From Styela clava (lineage: Eukaryota > Chordata > Ascidiacea > Stolidobranchia > Styelidae), in contig NC_135262.1 in NCBI RefSeq assembly GCF_964204865.1, forward strand, positions 8,122,001-8,186,000: a stretch of 64,000 bases of DNA. Direction: 5' to 3'. This document shows, in pieces, positions 50,509 through 62,624 of this stretch. Made by a program: the position numbers and the translations under genes. The number at the start of each line of letters is the position of its first letter. The stretch's first letter is position 1. Below the pieces are notes generated by a model. The model saw only the letters and a list, made by a program, of their open reading frames with translations. It had not been told where the DNA came from and did no database searches.

Positions 50509-53109
50509 CAATTTATCGTGACAATCAATCCTTTGTTTAATAATATTTAACTTAACCTTGCGTCGCCGCTGTGAAAGAAATATTGTCAGTGAAGCGTTCA
50601 CATTGATTTAGGGGTTTTGTTTTTTATCAATTCTAAAAAACATCGTGTTTTAAAACAAGGGCTTGTTTTGAATCAAATTTTTTTTTTGTATTTTTTATTG
50701 AAATACCCCCTGCATCGCCGCGAAACTACGCCAAAACGTTGCATTCGGGCAGCTGTACACGCAGCCGGAATTATAGTTTCAAAAATGTAAGCAAAAATTC
50801 CTATTTTGACTCTTACATCTATTGCGTACATTTATCGCGACTTTCGTATCTCCACAAAAGTCATAAGATTTTACCCGGAATGTTTATCCGAGATATCAAA
50901 TAGAGTTTCGGCCTTATTATTATCACAGTTATTCTCCCTTTTGCAAAACCTAAATTTTTTTTGTTACAGTTTGATATGTTTCTCCCATTGCCAAAATCAT
51001 TCAATAGTGTTATTGTCGGCACTTGCGAGAGAAATAAAAGGGCAAACAAACTGTATTTTATTACAACAATTAATTATTATTGCTAAAAACACTAAATTGG
51101 TTTAAAGTTGTTATAAACCGCTGGACGTATCTTTTCACGTTATGAATTTCGTGCCCGAGCATATATTGATGGCGATGATCATATCATTTACTATGTCGAA
51201 ACGCTTATTCGACTATTCAGACCGCAGAAACTATTCGAAAAAGGTAACCGTTTTTGTGTTCGAGATATGAAATAATCGTCAATTCTACCACGCTTTTGTG
51301 AAGTAGTGCAATTTACTAAATTAAATGAAGTTTTTATGAAGTTTGATTGCAACAGTTTTTGGACTACCACGCGTTTCGCCAAATTACTGGCGTGATTAAA
51401 GGTCGCAAGGGAGGGTAAAATAGAATCGTCTTATCAAATCGAATATTCGGAATACTTTTAACGAATTGTCGAATATCGGGTATTTTTGGTATATATACAA
51501 CAGACATTCTAATGTTTGTGAGCTATTTCCGCCCGTACTCTTTTTTTACAAGGACCAATTATAACACAACGGCGAACGTCGAAGTTTGGCTTTATATTCC
51601 TGGAAGAACTATGCGTTCATATCGGCGACATATAATAAGGAGTAAATTCGGAATTTTATTCCGATTTCTATCTTATGCGCCGGCTTTGATCTTTTCCCCG
51701 CCGTTTGTAAATTACCTGTCCCAATTTTAAGCTAACAATATTACCATTTCTGACACCGGAATGCGGATATCTATGACGATAGTTGACATTCTTATGATTT
51801 TACTTTTCTTTCGTGCCTGTTTTATTTTCCTATTGAGTAGTAAAAAAAAACTGCAAAGTCATTGTGTGAATTCTAAATGTTATTTTGAGTTCAAATGATG
51901 ATTTAATAAATCGGCTATGATGGCAATTTTACTAGTCAAATAATAATTCCTTGGTAAAATTTGGGGAAATTCTCGCACAATAATTTGTTACCTTGTTTGA
52001 CATTTTTAATTTTACGAAACGGTGTTGGCGCGCTTTATGCAAACCTTAGAATTGAAACAATACCCAAATACGACTCCTCAAATTTCTCGTTTGTGTTTGT
52101 TAGCAAGAGCCGTGGGGTAATTCTTGCGGAACTCAAGGGATTGGGAATTGGAATTACATGAAATAAATTCAAAAATCAAATCTCTTCTCGGCACACTAAT
52201 GTGCCGCGGCATAGTGGTTGGGAATCACTGCTCTAAAAGATCGATAGATACCCCATATTCATAGCAAATTCGCGGGATTTTAGCCAGTCGTGGCATAAAC
52301 ATAGTCACTACCAATGGTTGGACACCAATGTCGTCAGAGCAGTTCATTGAAAGCGCTTTATAGAAACTTAATATTAACTAACCGAGTTAAAATTCGTCAC
52401 CGGTGTTACCAAGGTTTAACAATTTTTTAGTATATATTTGAAGTTATATATAGCCTTTGGACCAATAAGCATGTATTATTTAAAAAAAAAGTTTTCACAA
52501 TATTCTCATTATTTACTTACTATAAGGTGGAATCTCTCTGCTCTCGTGTAAATAAGTTAACGCTCGGGTATTAGTGTTAGTATTGCCTCACGTGTATAAC
52601 GCTGTAAGGCTACAGGCTAGCGAAATTTTGTCCATGCATATTATAAGTTGCTGTTTGCCAACTACATTACTTAGGAAAAAGTGTTCCATAACCCATTTCC
52701 ACTGATTATACACCAGAGTATTTTTTAGACGTTACTATTTCCGTGTCATCCAATATTCAATCATTAATATATATATATATATATATATAGCTTATGTTAG
52801 GAAGGAAGCTTGCAACACTTATCAGTACTACTTCCTACTTGGCACCTTGGATACTCTGCTCAAGTAAAAAGATCAATTCTTCAGTCACGAAAAACACAAA
52901 TAAATATGCTTTGTCTTACACGACATTTCATTTTCACTTGGTACATCGAATAGGTACATTAGGTAATGCATATACGGCATGTTCCTAGTTCAAAAATCCA
53001 TTCAGACTACAACATTATATTGCTTCGAAAAACAGTTCCCTTGACTCAAACTGCTAAACAGCTGTTATGCATATCGCCTAGAATGTCTTTTTGAATTTTG
53101 ATACAGAAT
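50509..53109. other. Intergenic, no gene supported
   Basis: A hAT-like terminus is visible at about 52,185-52,232 ('gtgccgcggcatagtggttg', then 'gggaatcactg'), and a (TA)n microsatellite at 52,766-52,789. The short ORFs show no recognised motif. Confidence 0.35.
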
Positions 53110-53448
53110 TAGTTCCACAAATCAACTGTGAAGTATGTAATTCGAATATTTTTATAGCGCAAGTGAGTATTATTTATACATCGCAAGTTCTATCAGTTAT
53201 TTCAAAAATACAAGTTCGTGTTATTCACATGATTTTAGAATTGAATTCTGCCTAGAGCTATAGTCAAAATTTTTATACTTTTGAAAGTGGAGAATAAAAA
53301 AACTATAATTCTTTGGTTTCTAAAAAATCTAAAATTATTTGAGTCAGTATTTTATGCAAAGTTCGAAGTTCGTCCCAGCAGCAACAGGATAGCTACGCAC
53401 ATCTATAATTTTGCAATGTCGTCACTCAGTATCCAGCGAGAACTGACC
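53110..53448 (+). repeat. Segment copied in inverse orientation into the second oxygenase gene
   Basis: Lies 139 bp upstream of the first oxygenase ATG. Its reverse complement (about 62,731-63,066) splits exon 1 of the paralogue. Both ends carry TTAGTTC-like inverted heptamers, so it may be a MITE. Confidence 0.75.
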
Positions 53449-53586
53449 TGTTCTTTTTATTTGTATATGTACTCTTTATCAGCAAAGCGGAACGGCGCTA
53501 AATACTACGAAAGGTTTGCATTGGCCGTTCAGTGTACGCAAAGATAGATTGTCAAGCTATGTGGTAATTTGGCAAAGGCAATTGAT

Positions 53587-56569
53587 ATGGAAATACAGGT
53601 TGTTGATTTTGAAGATTGTTTTAGAAAAGGTGAAAATGAAAGTGGCGATACGGCTCTGACTGAGGCTGGGACGAAGTTATGTGAAACATTCTCCAAAGAT
53701 GGTTTTGCATACATCACTACCAGCGTGATAACGAGGTATGTAAGCAGGTATATATGCCAGTTGACATATGGGCGATAGCTCAAAGTGTTCAGTCTATATA
53801 TATCGAACATCTTTGGTAAGCGCACAATTGCCGTGTTGATGAGTCTAATGAATCGAAAGTTTAATTTTTTTAATCTCCTTAGAACTTATAGTGCGAAATA
53901 TACTACAATGTACATTGTTTCATAATGATTTAAGAGCTAAGCTGTGTGCTGAAAGTAGATGTAGGCTAGTTTGCTTGAAAATGAATCGCCATTTCGAGGT
54001 TTATAATTGAAATACTCGAATCCCTTTTACATTCACAGAGAGGAAGTTTTGGAAGTTGACACTTTATCCCAGAAATTTTTCTCACTGCCGACAGAAAAGA
54101 AGAAGACTTTCAACAACGGACGCACTGGATTAACCTACGTTCCAATTGGAACGAGGAAGTAATTTTTACCGAGCGTTATTATTATGCGAGAAACTGCATT
54201 CAAATGTTACGTTGATCGGATAGAAGTAACAATAGATAAAATGGCGCATGGGTTGATGGATTGATTCCTCAGATAAGATTTCTTTTATAGAGTTGAATTT
54301 ATATTTTGAATTTGGTCCACACATCATTCCTAAATGTTCCAATATAAATGCCAAGCCGTAATCAAAAATAGTTGTTTCAGTTCATGAAATAGTGGTTAAT
54401 ACGACACACTAAAAAGTAATCAACAAAACAAAATAACAACAAAAATAAATTATCTGCATTGACCGCAAAAAGATAGCTTCTAATTTATATTACTTCACAC
54501 AAGCTGTAAAAAAACTGCCCTCTTGTACCATGTGACCATTAATAAATCAATCCTGTCAATGGCAATCAATCAAAAATTTGGCGGGTTTTAAAAAAACTCG
54601 AATGCATAAAGTTTTGACAATTTGATTTGATCACCGTAATAATTATTTAGAATGATTAGTTTAATCGGAGAAGAACTACATCGTAAAATGCCATATAATA
54701 CCGTTCACGGTAAGTTACTTACGTTCACGTAAAACAATTTCAGAGCTTCCATAAATAGTTTTGCACCCCCTCAAAGATGAATTTACAGAACACCATATTT
54801 ATATTAAATCAGATCTCATTCGAAAAGTGTGAAGAAACCAGATTATGTAGAAGGTCTGCAGCTTCCATATTTCATCGAAGCCGAGTATTGGCCTGATTTA
54901 CCTGGATTCCGAGAAAAAATACAGAAGTTTGAAGAAAAATGTAAAGTTATTGGATTACAAGTTTTCAAGTCACTGGGCCTCGCTATGAAGTTAAAGGCAA
55001 GTGAATGCGTACTTCCAGATTTAAACTGTAGATAATAGATATGTTGTTTTAGAGACACATTTAACTGAGTTTTTCTATGCTTTGGCACCAATGAATCCTT
55101 TTGCACCGAGTAAATTTTAAGAGAGTGTATTCATTAAAAATTAATTTTATGTATCTAATTACTTCCAACTGTGCTTTCGTTTTAATCTCAAACCACAAAT
55201 TTTTTTTTAAATTCTCTTTTCTCTGAATTGCTCAGACGATATGTTAAGATACATAAACTTGATGAATCGTATTAACAGTTATTCACAAACCTGGCAAAAT
55301 TGTTTATCGTAAAATTTGTCAAGCATTGCCCTTTTACAGGATAAAGATAAATTCCTCAAATCTCATCTTTCGGTTAATTGTGAAAAGAATCCGTCTATAC
55401 TGAAACTTCTCCATTATCCTCCTGTGAATGATGACGTCATATCGGAAGGAGTTCAAATTAGGTTTCCTGAGCATACTGATTTTGGATCTTTGACGTTTTT
55501 ATTCGGCGATGATTTGAGCGGACTGCAGGTTGGTATAAATATATCAAATAAATCAGAAAAAATTAATTCATTTTTGACATATTTGGAACCTTGATCAAGC
55601 GAAACGTAACAAAATTGCATTTGTAGCAGTGTGCAGCAAAACTCTCAAATCCATTCGAATAGTCATATTTTTACTGCAGCATTATAAGCATACGAATCCA
55701 CGAGCTAAAAATCACAAATGAATGATAGGTAGTCAGTCAGTTTTGTATAGCGCCAACTGTTGACTGTATTAGAATAATAATGCATTAAAATTAGTGGGAA
55801 CGTTTCAAAAAATTGACTATTTCGCGTTGTATTGCCGAAATTGACATGTAATATTTTATCTCACTTGTCACTTATTCCTATACTAGATAAAGAATTCCGA
55901 GGGAGAGTACAAAAATATATCTGAAGTTCCGAATTCGATTCTTGTCAACGTTGGTGATGAACTGCAATATTGGACAGGTGGACGACTTAAATCAACGGTA
56001 TTTTACCTGTTTTTATATCACTGCTGATTTATTTACTCAGTATATTTACATCTGATTTTACTTACGTGGTTGTTTAGTTATACTTATTCTTGCCTGCAAA
56101 ACAAGCAATGACAAAATTTCACACCAAATTGCTGATGATAAATAATTCCCAATGTTTCTTAATCAATTGAGTGAAAAGCTACAATTTATGGTGTTAATCC
56201 CACATCCGATGACCACTTAAGTGTGTATTATTTAACTCAAATATTAGAAGAGAATATTCATAGTATGTGCACTGTTCAATTGTATTTCCTAATCTCAGGC
56301 ATTTTCTAATTTTACCGGTGCATTTTCATATTTTTTCTCCTCTAACGAAAGCATTAAAAAAACACTTCAGATGCATCGTGTCGTTCGTTATTCCTGAGGA
56401 CAGAGATAAAAGGTTACAATCCAGAAGATCGCTGGCCTTTTTCTTTCAAATAGACAAAGAAGTCATGTTGGATAAATTAGAATTTGAAGACGGCAGCATA
56501 TCAATCACCGATGTACCAATGTCTTCAGACGAATTTGTTGCAAAGCGCTTTAAAGAAACTTATTATTGA
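53587..56569 (+). CDS. Isopenicillin-N-synthase-like Fe(II)/2OG oxygenase, frameshifted in last exon
   Basis: Exons 53,587-53,735; 54,039-54,158; 54,813-54,996; 55,340-55,528; 55,893-55,997; 56,371-56,569. The first ATG in frame after a stop (53,545) is at 53,587. The N-terminal DIOX_N-like domain (IQVVDFEDCF...FSKDGFAYI) is followed by the 2OG-FeII_Oxy jelly roll. The HxD pair is in PEHTDFGSL (exon 4), the distal His in MHRVV (start of exon 6), and the RxS-type motif in RRSLAFFF. After MHRVV the sequence reads cgttcgtt where one cgtt keeps frame; as written, translation stops three codons later, losing the RxS motif and C-terminus. Exon 3 uses a GC donor (AAG|gcaagt). Substrate unknown; the family oxidises diverse small molecules, and peptide cyclisation should not be assumed. 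The duplication could be a real allele, a pseudogene mark or an assembly error. Confidence 0.82.
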
Positions 56570-57389
56570 CTCAATCTGTAGATTTAATGATTTATTACGC
56601 AATTGCTTGTTACTATTATAAATGATTGATAAAACGTGTGTAAAATGAGTGATAAAAATGCTTTACATCATGCTATTTTGATTGTTACACTCAAACGCCT
56701 CGATTCAACATCTTGTACAATTTATTACTGTTGTTTTGACTAATTTAAAAATAAGCGCTTATAATCTAAATACAACATCGAAACTATCGTAGAATTCCAA
56801 TGTTTAGCTAAAACACAGTCTTACTATTTAAAGTAAATCTAATTAAAGACTAATGCTTTCTGCCTTCAGAGGTAGAATTGTAAACAATTCTGTTCATAAA
56901 CTGCAACTATTTTTCAATTGTATACCTGTAGTGTACAACAGTCCGATTTTTGGACCTGTGATCGAGAATCTTTGCAGGCCCCTAAGAACCTCTCAAACCG
57001 ACGGTACCAACCATATTGTAAGCATATCTGAATTAGAAAACCGATACAACAAGATGGAAAAATATGAAGTGTCACCCACAAGAACCTTAACCAAGCATAA
57101 TTTAAAGTTTGGCAACCTGTTTTCAGAATATAAAAGCTCTTTGTCTTCGGCTTCTTATCATTGGGCGTCAATATGTTTTGTATAATATTGTAAAGAATAA
57201 TGCTGGGGAAGCAGTAAATTATTGATTTTCAATGGTGTGTAGGAAAAGTATGCGAACAATTTCCGATATTGCTCGCTAGTATGTGCAATATGCAACATCT
57301 GCCCATCCCTAGCCTATATTACCCCATATGCCACTCAGAAAGCATAAAGAGAGGTATGTATAAATAAATATGACTGGTTTAAAGTGTCT
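56570..57389. other. Intergenic, no gene supported
   Basis: 3' flank of the oxygenase gene. An open stretch at 56,853-57,185 has no recognised motif. Confidence 0.3.
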
Positions 57390-58015
57390 CAAGTAGGGCT
57401 GGGCATTTTCGAATACCTGATGATTTCAGAATCGAATCGAATAATTTTTTCGAATCGAACCTCGAATACTTTAGAGGGGGCTCCCGAAGTATGCGAACCA
57501 AGATGGCGGTCATCGGCATGTAATATGTGTACTAGGTTAGGGTTAGGCCATAATTTTAGGTATAAATACTACGGGAGGCTCTTGGCTAGTCTTCAAACTG
57601 ATAGGACTAAAATAAGGAAACTTGGAAAAAAATTATCGCCTAACCCTAACCTGTTACCCATGTTACGTTTCGATGTCAGTCATCTTGGTTCGCATACTTC
57701 GGGAGCACCTAAAATTGTATGTAACTTTTTTATTGTATTAGGCCCCCAGACACATAAATTACTGAAAACATAGAATACATCACTCAGGCAGATTGCTGAG
57801 CGTTCACATACAATAAAAAACACGTTTTCATCAATAACTCGCTACAGAAAAGAGTCATATGTCAGAATTGCGTTGAAAAAATATGGCTTCAATACAAAAA
57901 AATGAAAAATTTAGCTCGACCATTGGCGGAGAGAAAAAAACAAGATGGCGGCGATTCAAAATTTTGCTCTGAACCGATTCGAATATTTTCATATTCGATT
58001 CGAAACCCTCAATCA
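57390..58015. mobile_element. Possible MITE containing a nested MITE
   Basis: Starts 'agtagggctgggcattttcg' with TCGAATCGAA-rich inverted motifs, and ends with 'tattcgattcgaaaccct'. The ends match only loosely, so the boundaries are approximate. Confidence 0.3.
57480..57706. mobile_element. 227-bp MITE with 26-bp perfect terminal inverted repeats
   Basis: Both ends begin GCTCCCGAAGTATGCGAACC and stay identical to base 26 (...AAGATG). Inside are two oppositely oriented 'ttagggttaggc'/'gcctaaccctaa' blocks. No ORF. Confidence 0.75.
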
Positions 58016-58337
58016 CAAATCAACGGGTTCAATCACTACCGACCAGACCTATGTATATTCCTTTTCCTCCGACTGAGGACAACATAACTAGACTGAAACA
58101 GTACATTTTGGATAGTTTCAAGGCTTCCGCCTTCGACCGATCTCCACCATTCCCCACAATGCAGGGACCACCTGCACACATCTACCTCAAACCGAAGGCT
58201 ATCCCATATGCACGCCACACACCGATTCCAATACCCATACATATGGAGAAACCAGCAAAGCAAAAACTACTGGACGATGTCGAAAAAGGTAAAGCCCGTA
58301 CCTCCAGGCATGATCACACCAGGGTGTTCACACACTC

Positions 58338-60326
58338 TTGAAGAAAAATGGATCTATCCGGCGAACTATTGATTTACAGAAATTGAACGCCCAGTGCATA
58401 CGAGAAGCTCACTATAATCCATCTCCATTCAAAGCTGCCTGCAAAATTCCTCCTAACACGAAAAAGTCTATTTTGGACTTCACTGATGGCTATCATAGCG
58501 TTCCACTAGATGAGGAAAGTCAACCACTGACAACGTTCATCACACCATGGGGAAGATTTATGAACACACGCCTTATTCAAGGTTTTAAATCTGCAGGAGA
58601 TATTTTCAATCGCAACCTTGATCTCATTCTAGAAGAGTCAAACATTGAAAAAGTACAGCATGTAGTGGATGACCTATGCCTATATGAGAGTGACATTCAA
58701 TCATCCTTCTATCAAGTTTGGGATTTTCTCACACTGAGCGTTCAAAAGGGGATAGTATTCAATCCTGATAAATTCAAATTCTGTCAAGATACCATCATAT
58801 TTGCTGGCCTTAAAATAACCCCTGCTGGGATTGCACCTGCCCCAGCGCTTCTTGACTCCATCAAAAACTTTCCACCTCCGACAAACATTCACGACGCTCG
58901 AAGTTGGCACGGCTTGGTAAACCAAATATCATGGGCTTACGCCATCTCCCCCATTATGCTCCCATTTCGCGACCTAATAAAAAAGGGATCCAAATGCATA
59001 TGGGACGACACTCTTCAATCTATATTTGAGAAATCGAAAGCGAAACTTATCACTCTATGTGAAGAAGGGATTAAATCATTTGACCTTCATCGACCATCTT
59101 TGATTCAATGCGACTGGAGCAAGGACGGCATTGGCTACCTACTTCTACAGAAATATTGTACCTGCGGTACAAATGAAGCCCCAAATTGTTGTCCTGATGG
59201 TTGGCATCTCGTATACGCCGGCTCTCGGCACACTTCACAAGCTGAAAGAAACTATGCACCCATCGAAGGCGAAGCGCTTGCGGTTGCTTGGAGCTTAGAC
59301 CATGCCAAGTCTTTCATCCTCGGCTGTAAAGATCTCATTGTAGTAACCGATCACAAACCCCTCATCTCATTGTTCAGCAACCGACAACTATCTGACATCA
59401 GCAACCCACGTGTGCTGAGATTCAGATCAAAAGTTTCTCAATACGATTTCTCCATACACCACTGTTGTGGAAAAAGGCACAGAGGGCCAGATGCGCTTTC
59501 AAGGAATCCAGTACTTTCTGCCTCTAATCCAACTGATGAAGACCTCTTTGCTGCTGAACTAGAGGACGACACCACTTGGTCTCTCATGCACGAGACAATA
59601 CAAGCCTTAAATTGTTACATTGAAAACGAGAATGGACCTCTTACGGATCGGGCAATAACTATCGATAGGCTTCAAAACGCTTGTCAAGCTGACAAATCAC
59701 ATCAGCTGTTACATGAAACTATTTCTTCTGGATTCCCTCCCACAAGAAGTGCCACTTTACCAGAGGTTCGCTCCTATTGGGAACTACGTAACAGACTATC
59801 TTGTTTCGACAACAAGATCATTGTTTTAGATAACAAAAGATTCGTTATCCCTCGACAGCTCAGATCATCTGTGCTTCATACACTACACAGTGCCCACCAG
59901 GGCTGCACAAATATGGTCGCTAGGGAAAAAGATTGTGTGTACTGGCCGGGAATGAACAAATGCATTCTCAACTTCAAATCTTCTTGCTCCACTTGCTCCT
60001 ATATTGCACCATCTCAAGTTCAAGAAACTATCATACCAACACCTCCACCCCAATGGCCTTTTCAACAAATCTGTGCCCTATCTTATCTAAATGGTAACGA
60101 TTACTTAGCAATCACAGACAGATTCAGTGGATGGATTGAAATTGCCCACTTTCACCGATCACCTTCCACAAACCGCATCATTCCTGTTTTCGAACAACTT
60201 TTCACGCGCTTTGGCTGTGCTGAAGAACTTCAGAGCTTCAGAGGAATTCAAGAAATTTCTGGAAATTTGGGGTGTGAAAGGTCGAATCTCGTCAGCACAC
60301 TATCCACAATCAAATGGGCGAGCTGA
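58338..60326 (+). pseudogene. Retroelement RT, RNase H and integrase (N-terminal part)
   Basis: The 662-codon frame starts inside RT (RRTIDLQKLN; catalytic VVDD at about residue 112). RNase H has its acidic residues in QCDWSKDG, EGEALAV and VTDHKPL. The H2C2 finger is in SAHQGC...CSTC, and the first integrase Asp in AITDRFSGW. The frame is lost after TRFGCAEEL. It continues upstream in another frame (58,051-58,341) with the poly-Pro/Ile IPIPIH segment typical of pol before RT. Confidence 0.8.
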
Positions 60327-61010
60327 ACTTGCCGTAAAAACAGCCAAACGACTCATCCGGGACAATTTACTGCCAGACGGTTCCCCAAAAAGTCGTTCAT
60401 TCGGCAAAGCACTTCTTCAATATCGAAACACCCCTCTCCGTGATATTGGACTCAGTCCAGCACAACTTTTGTTTTCTCGGCATCTGAAGGACTTCTTACC
60501 TATTCACCCATCAAACCTACGGCTCAATCCACTGTGGACACAAGCAGCCAAAGCTAGAGAAAAAACTCTTTCTCAGGAATATATTGACCTACAAACTGAA
60601 TACAACAAACATGCACACGACCTACCTTTTTAGAAGAAGGAACAAACGGTTCAATCCAAAATCCCATCAACATAAGATGGGACAGGTCAGGAAAAGTTGT
60701 GAAATGCTTCAAACACCGTAAATACTTGATTAGAATGGATGGATCTGGGAGAACAGTCACACGAAACCGGAGATTCCTAAAGCCTATTTTGTTCGAACCC
60801 CAAGCTACAATTCCTATATCACCCAATCTGCCACATTCTAGCCATATCTCCAGGGCTAACCACCCTCCAAATTCGGGGCCCCCACCTTTTCGCCCTTTGT
60901 CAAACCAAACTAATCCCTCAGCTATTTCTCGTCCAGCCACGCACCCACCAAGATTACCTCTGGCATTGAGCCGCCTACAGCCTTACAACAAGCCAGGGCT
61001 GTCTGAATGA
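60226..61010 (+). pseudogene. Retroelement integrase, C-terminal part
   Basis: The frame resumes at RASEEFKKFLEIWG and includes the Glu-containing block YPQSNGRAELAV. The stretch that should carry the second catalytic Asp (TDGG-type motif) is absent between 60,225 and 60,235. A stop at 60,631 in a T-run shifts to the frame of 60,633-61,010, which holds SGRTVTRNRRFLKP and a Pro-rich tail. Confidence 0.75.
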
Positions 61011-61199
61011 ACATGACTATACTGACTGTTCTATGTGATAAAATAAGACATTTGATAATGAATACTGAACAATTTTTATTTCTTTGTTTATTGCTGTTCA
61101 AATGTTTCTTTACCTGTTGCTATTTCGTTATTTATTCACTTTGTCATTTTGTGATATTTTGAAAAACAAATATCTTTTTCCTTTACGAAGGGGAGATAT

Positions 61200-62600
61200 T
61201 GGGATATGCCATTTCTGCCATCCTGTTTCTATGCCATTTGTCTCTACCTGTATCATACATGATTGTGTTATTTTCTATTTAACTGATTGGAGTATTTGGT
61301 TGTATTAAGGATCTTTGTTAACAGTTAGACTTACATTAGGTTAAATGTGTTATGCTTCATTCACAAACATTGGATTTATACAAAGACACTCAAGTTGGTA
61401 ATCTGTAAAGAATCTGCTCATCAGACTTCCCAACAGTTTGTTTACCTTGCGCTCTCAATAGCTGATTTTATAGACATTATGAAACTATTTGAAAACTTCT
61501 CATTCATACTCTGTACAATTGACCGCCAATGAAATTTCTAAGACAAATTATTTCTCAGAACTTGCACTGAATTTCTTATCATTGATCTTTATAATTTAGT
61601 TAACGCTTTATTGTAACCATTTTTATTGTACTATTTACAACTTTAGTTTGTGGTTTGAAATCGTTTCATTTGTTAAATAAATATGGAATGTATAGGTACA
61701 ACTAAACACTAAAAAGCATAACACACCCATTAGATCGGAAATAGCGCACGTGCTTGGTTCAAAAATAGGAACGCTTTGCTATTCATAGCGATGAAAAATC
61801 TTGCGGAGTGTTTCCAAAAAATTTGTCGTGCTTTAAGGGTTTTGAAAAATACAATGTATTTCTCCCAAACGTCATTGCCATGGATAATACTGGCTTACAA
61901 CAACTGCTATGATATTGTCATTAAACCTCTACTTTTGAGCCTGAATTAGTCGTTATTAATATGAAATATATGGTAATTTTGAATCTCTTTAAAATACCAA
62001 TTTAGTACTTATCAAGTTCGGTTAAGTTTCGGGTTAGGTAAGATTTGTAAATTTGAAATTCAAGCACAATCTGCATTTCTAAACCTAACCCTGAATGATT
62101 ACTAATTTTCTTATTTTGAGCGGCGGCGGAGGTTTTTTTTTTTTTGGCGGGGGCTTTGTACAAATAATCCTCATTACTAGATTCATTAAACCAGATACCC
62201 ATGCTTTGCACATGCCTTTGAAATTGATGTCCAGATATCGAGACGTTCATGATTGTATGAAAACGGAACCATTCAGTTTAATCTGTCGAAGCAAGGGTCA
62301 AAATTTCATACTTTTAGTCAACATTTCAAACTGTTAAGTGTAAAGAATCGGTATCAGAATAATAAAATCTAAAATTCTATGTTTTTTCATATTTGTGTTA
62401 TAACAGCAACCTGAAAGCTGTAAGCATCAGCAATTTAGTGGAGCAATCTATAAATGCACTAGGCCGTGTCCAACGAGAACTCGCCTGTATTTTAGATATT
62501 GTTCGTATCGGCGAATCAGGGAACCTGAACGTCTTGACATATTACAAGAGATTGAAAATTACTCGTCTTTGAAATTCAGAGAGTTATTGTAAAGGTATTA
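61200..62600. other. Possible 3' LTR and intergenic DNA
   Basis: After the purine tract, sequence up to about 61,690 could be the 3' LTR; the end was not determined. A GGCGGCGGAGG and T-rich stretch lies at 62,119-62,145. No gene was seen before 62,625. Confidence 0.3.
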
Positions 62601-62624
62601 GGTAGCGCGGCAAATGCAATCAAT

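Larger units (their letters stand above)
58051..61010 (+). mobile_element. 5'-truncated Ty3/Gypsy pol
   Basis: Order is RT (partial N-terminus), RNase H, integrase zinc finger, integrase core and C-terminal domain. Gag and protease are missing. Three frame breaks (about 58,290-58,330, 60,220-60,235, 60,628-60,633) show it is inactive. A purine tract at 61,186-61,197 followed by 'tgggatatgcc' may mark the start of the 3' LTR at about 61,200; no 5' LTR was seen. Confidence 0.8.

Noticed and set aside
52766-52789. (TA)n run as a possible regulatory site
   Set aside because: An ordinary microsatellite; no gene nearby depends on it.
56853-57185. 110-codon ORF after the oxygenase gene
   Set aside because: No recognised domain, and no splice or family support.
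61200-61690. Definite 3' LTR of the Gypsy element
   Set aside because: Only the purine tract and a TG start support it; no second LTR in the window to compare with.
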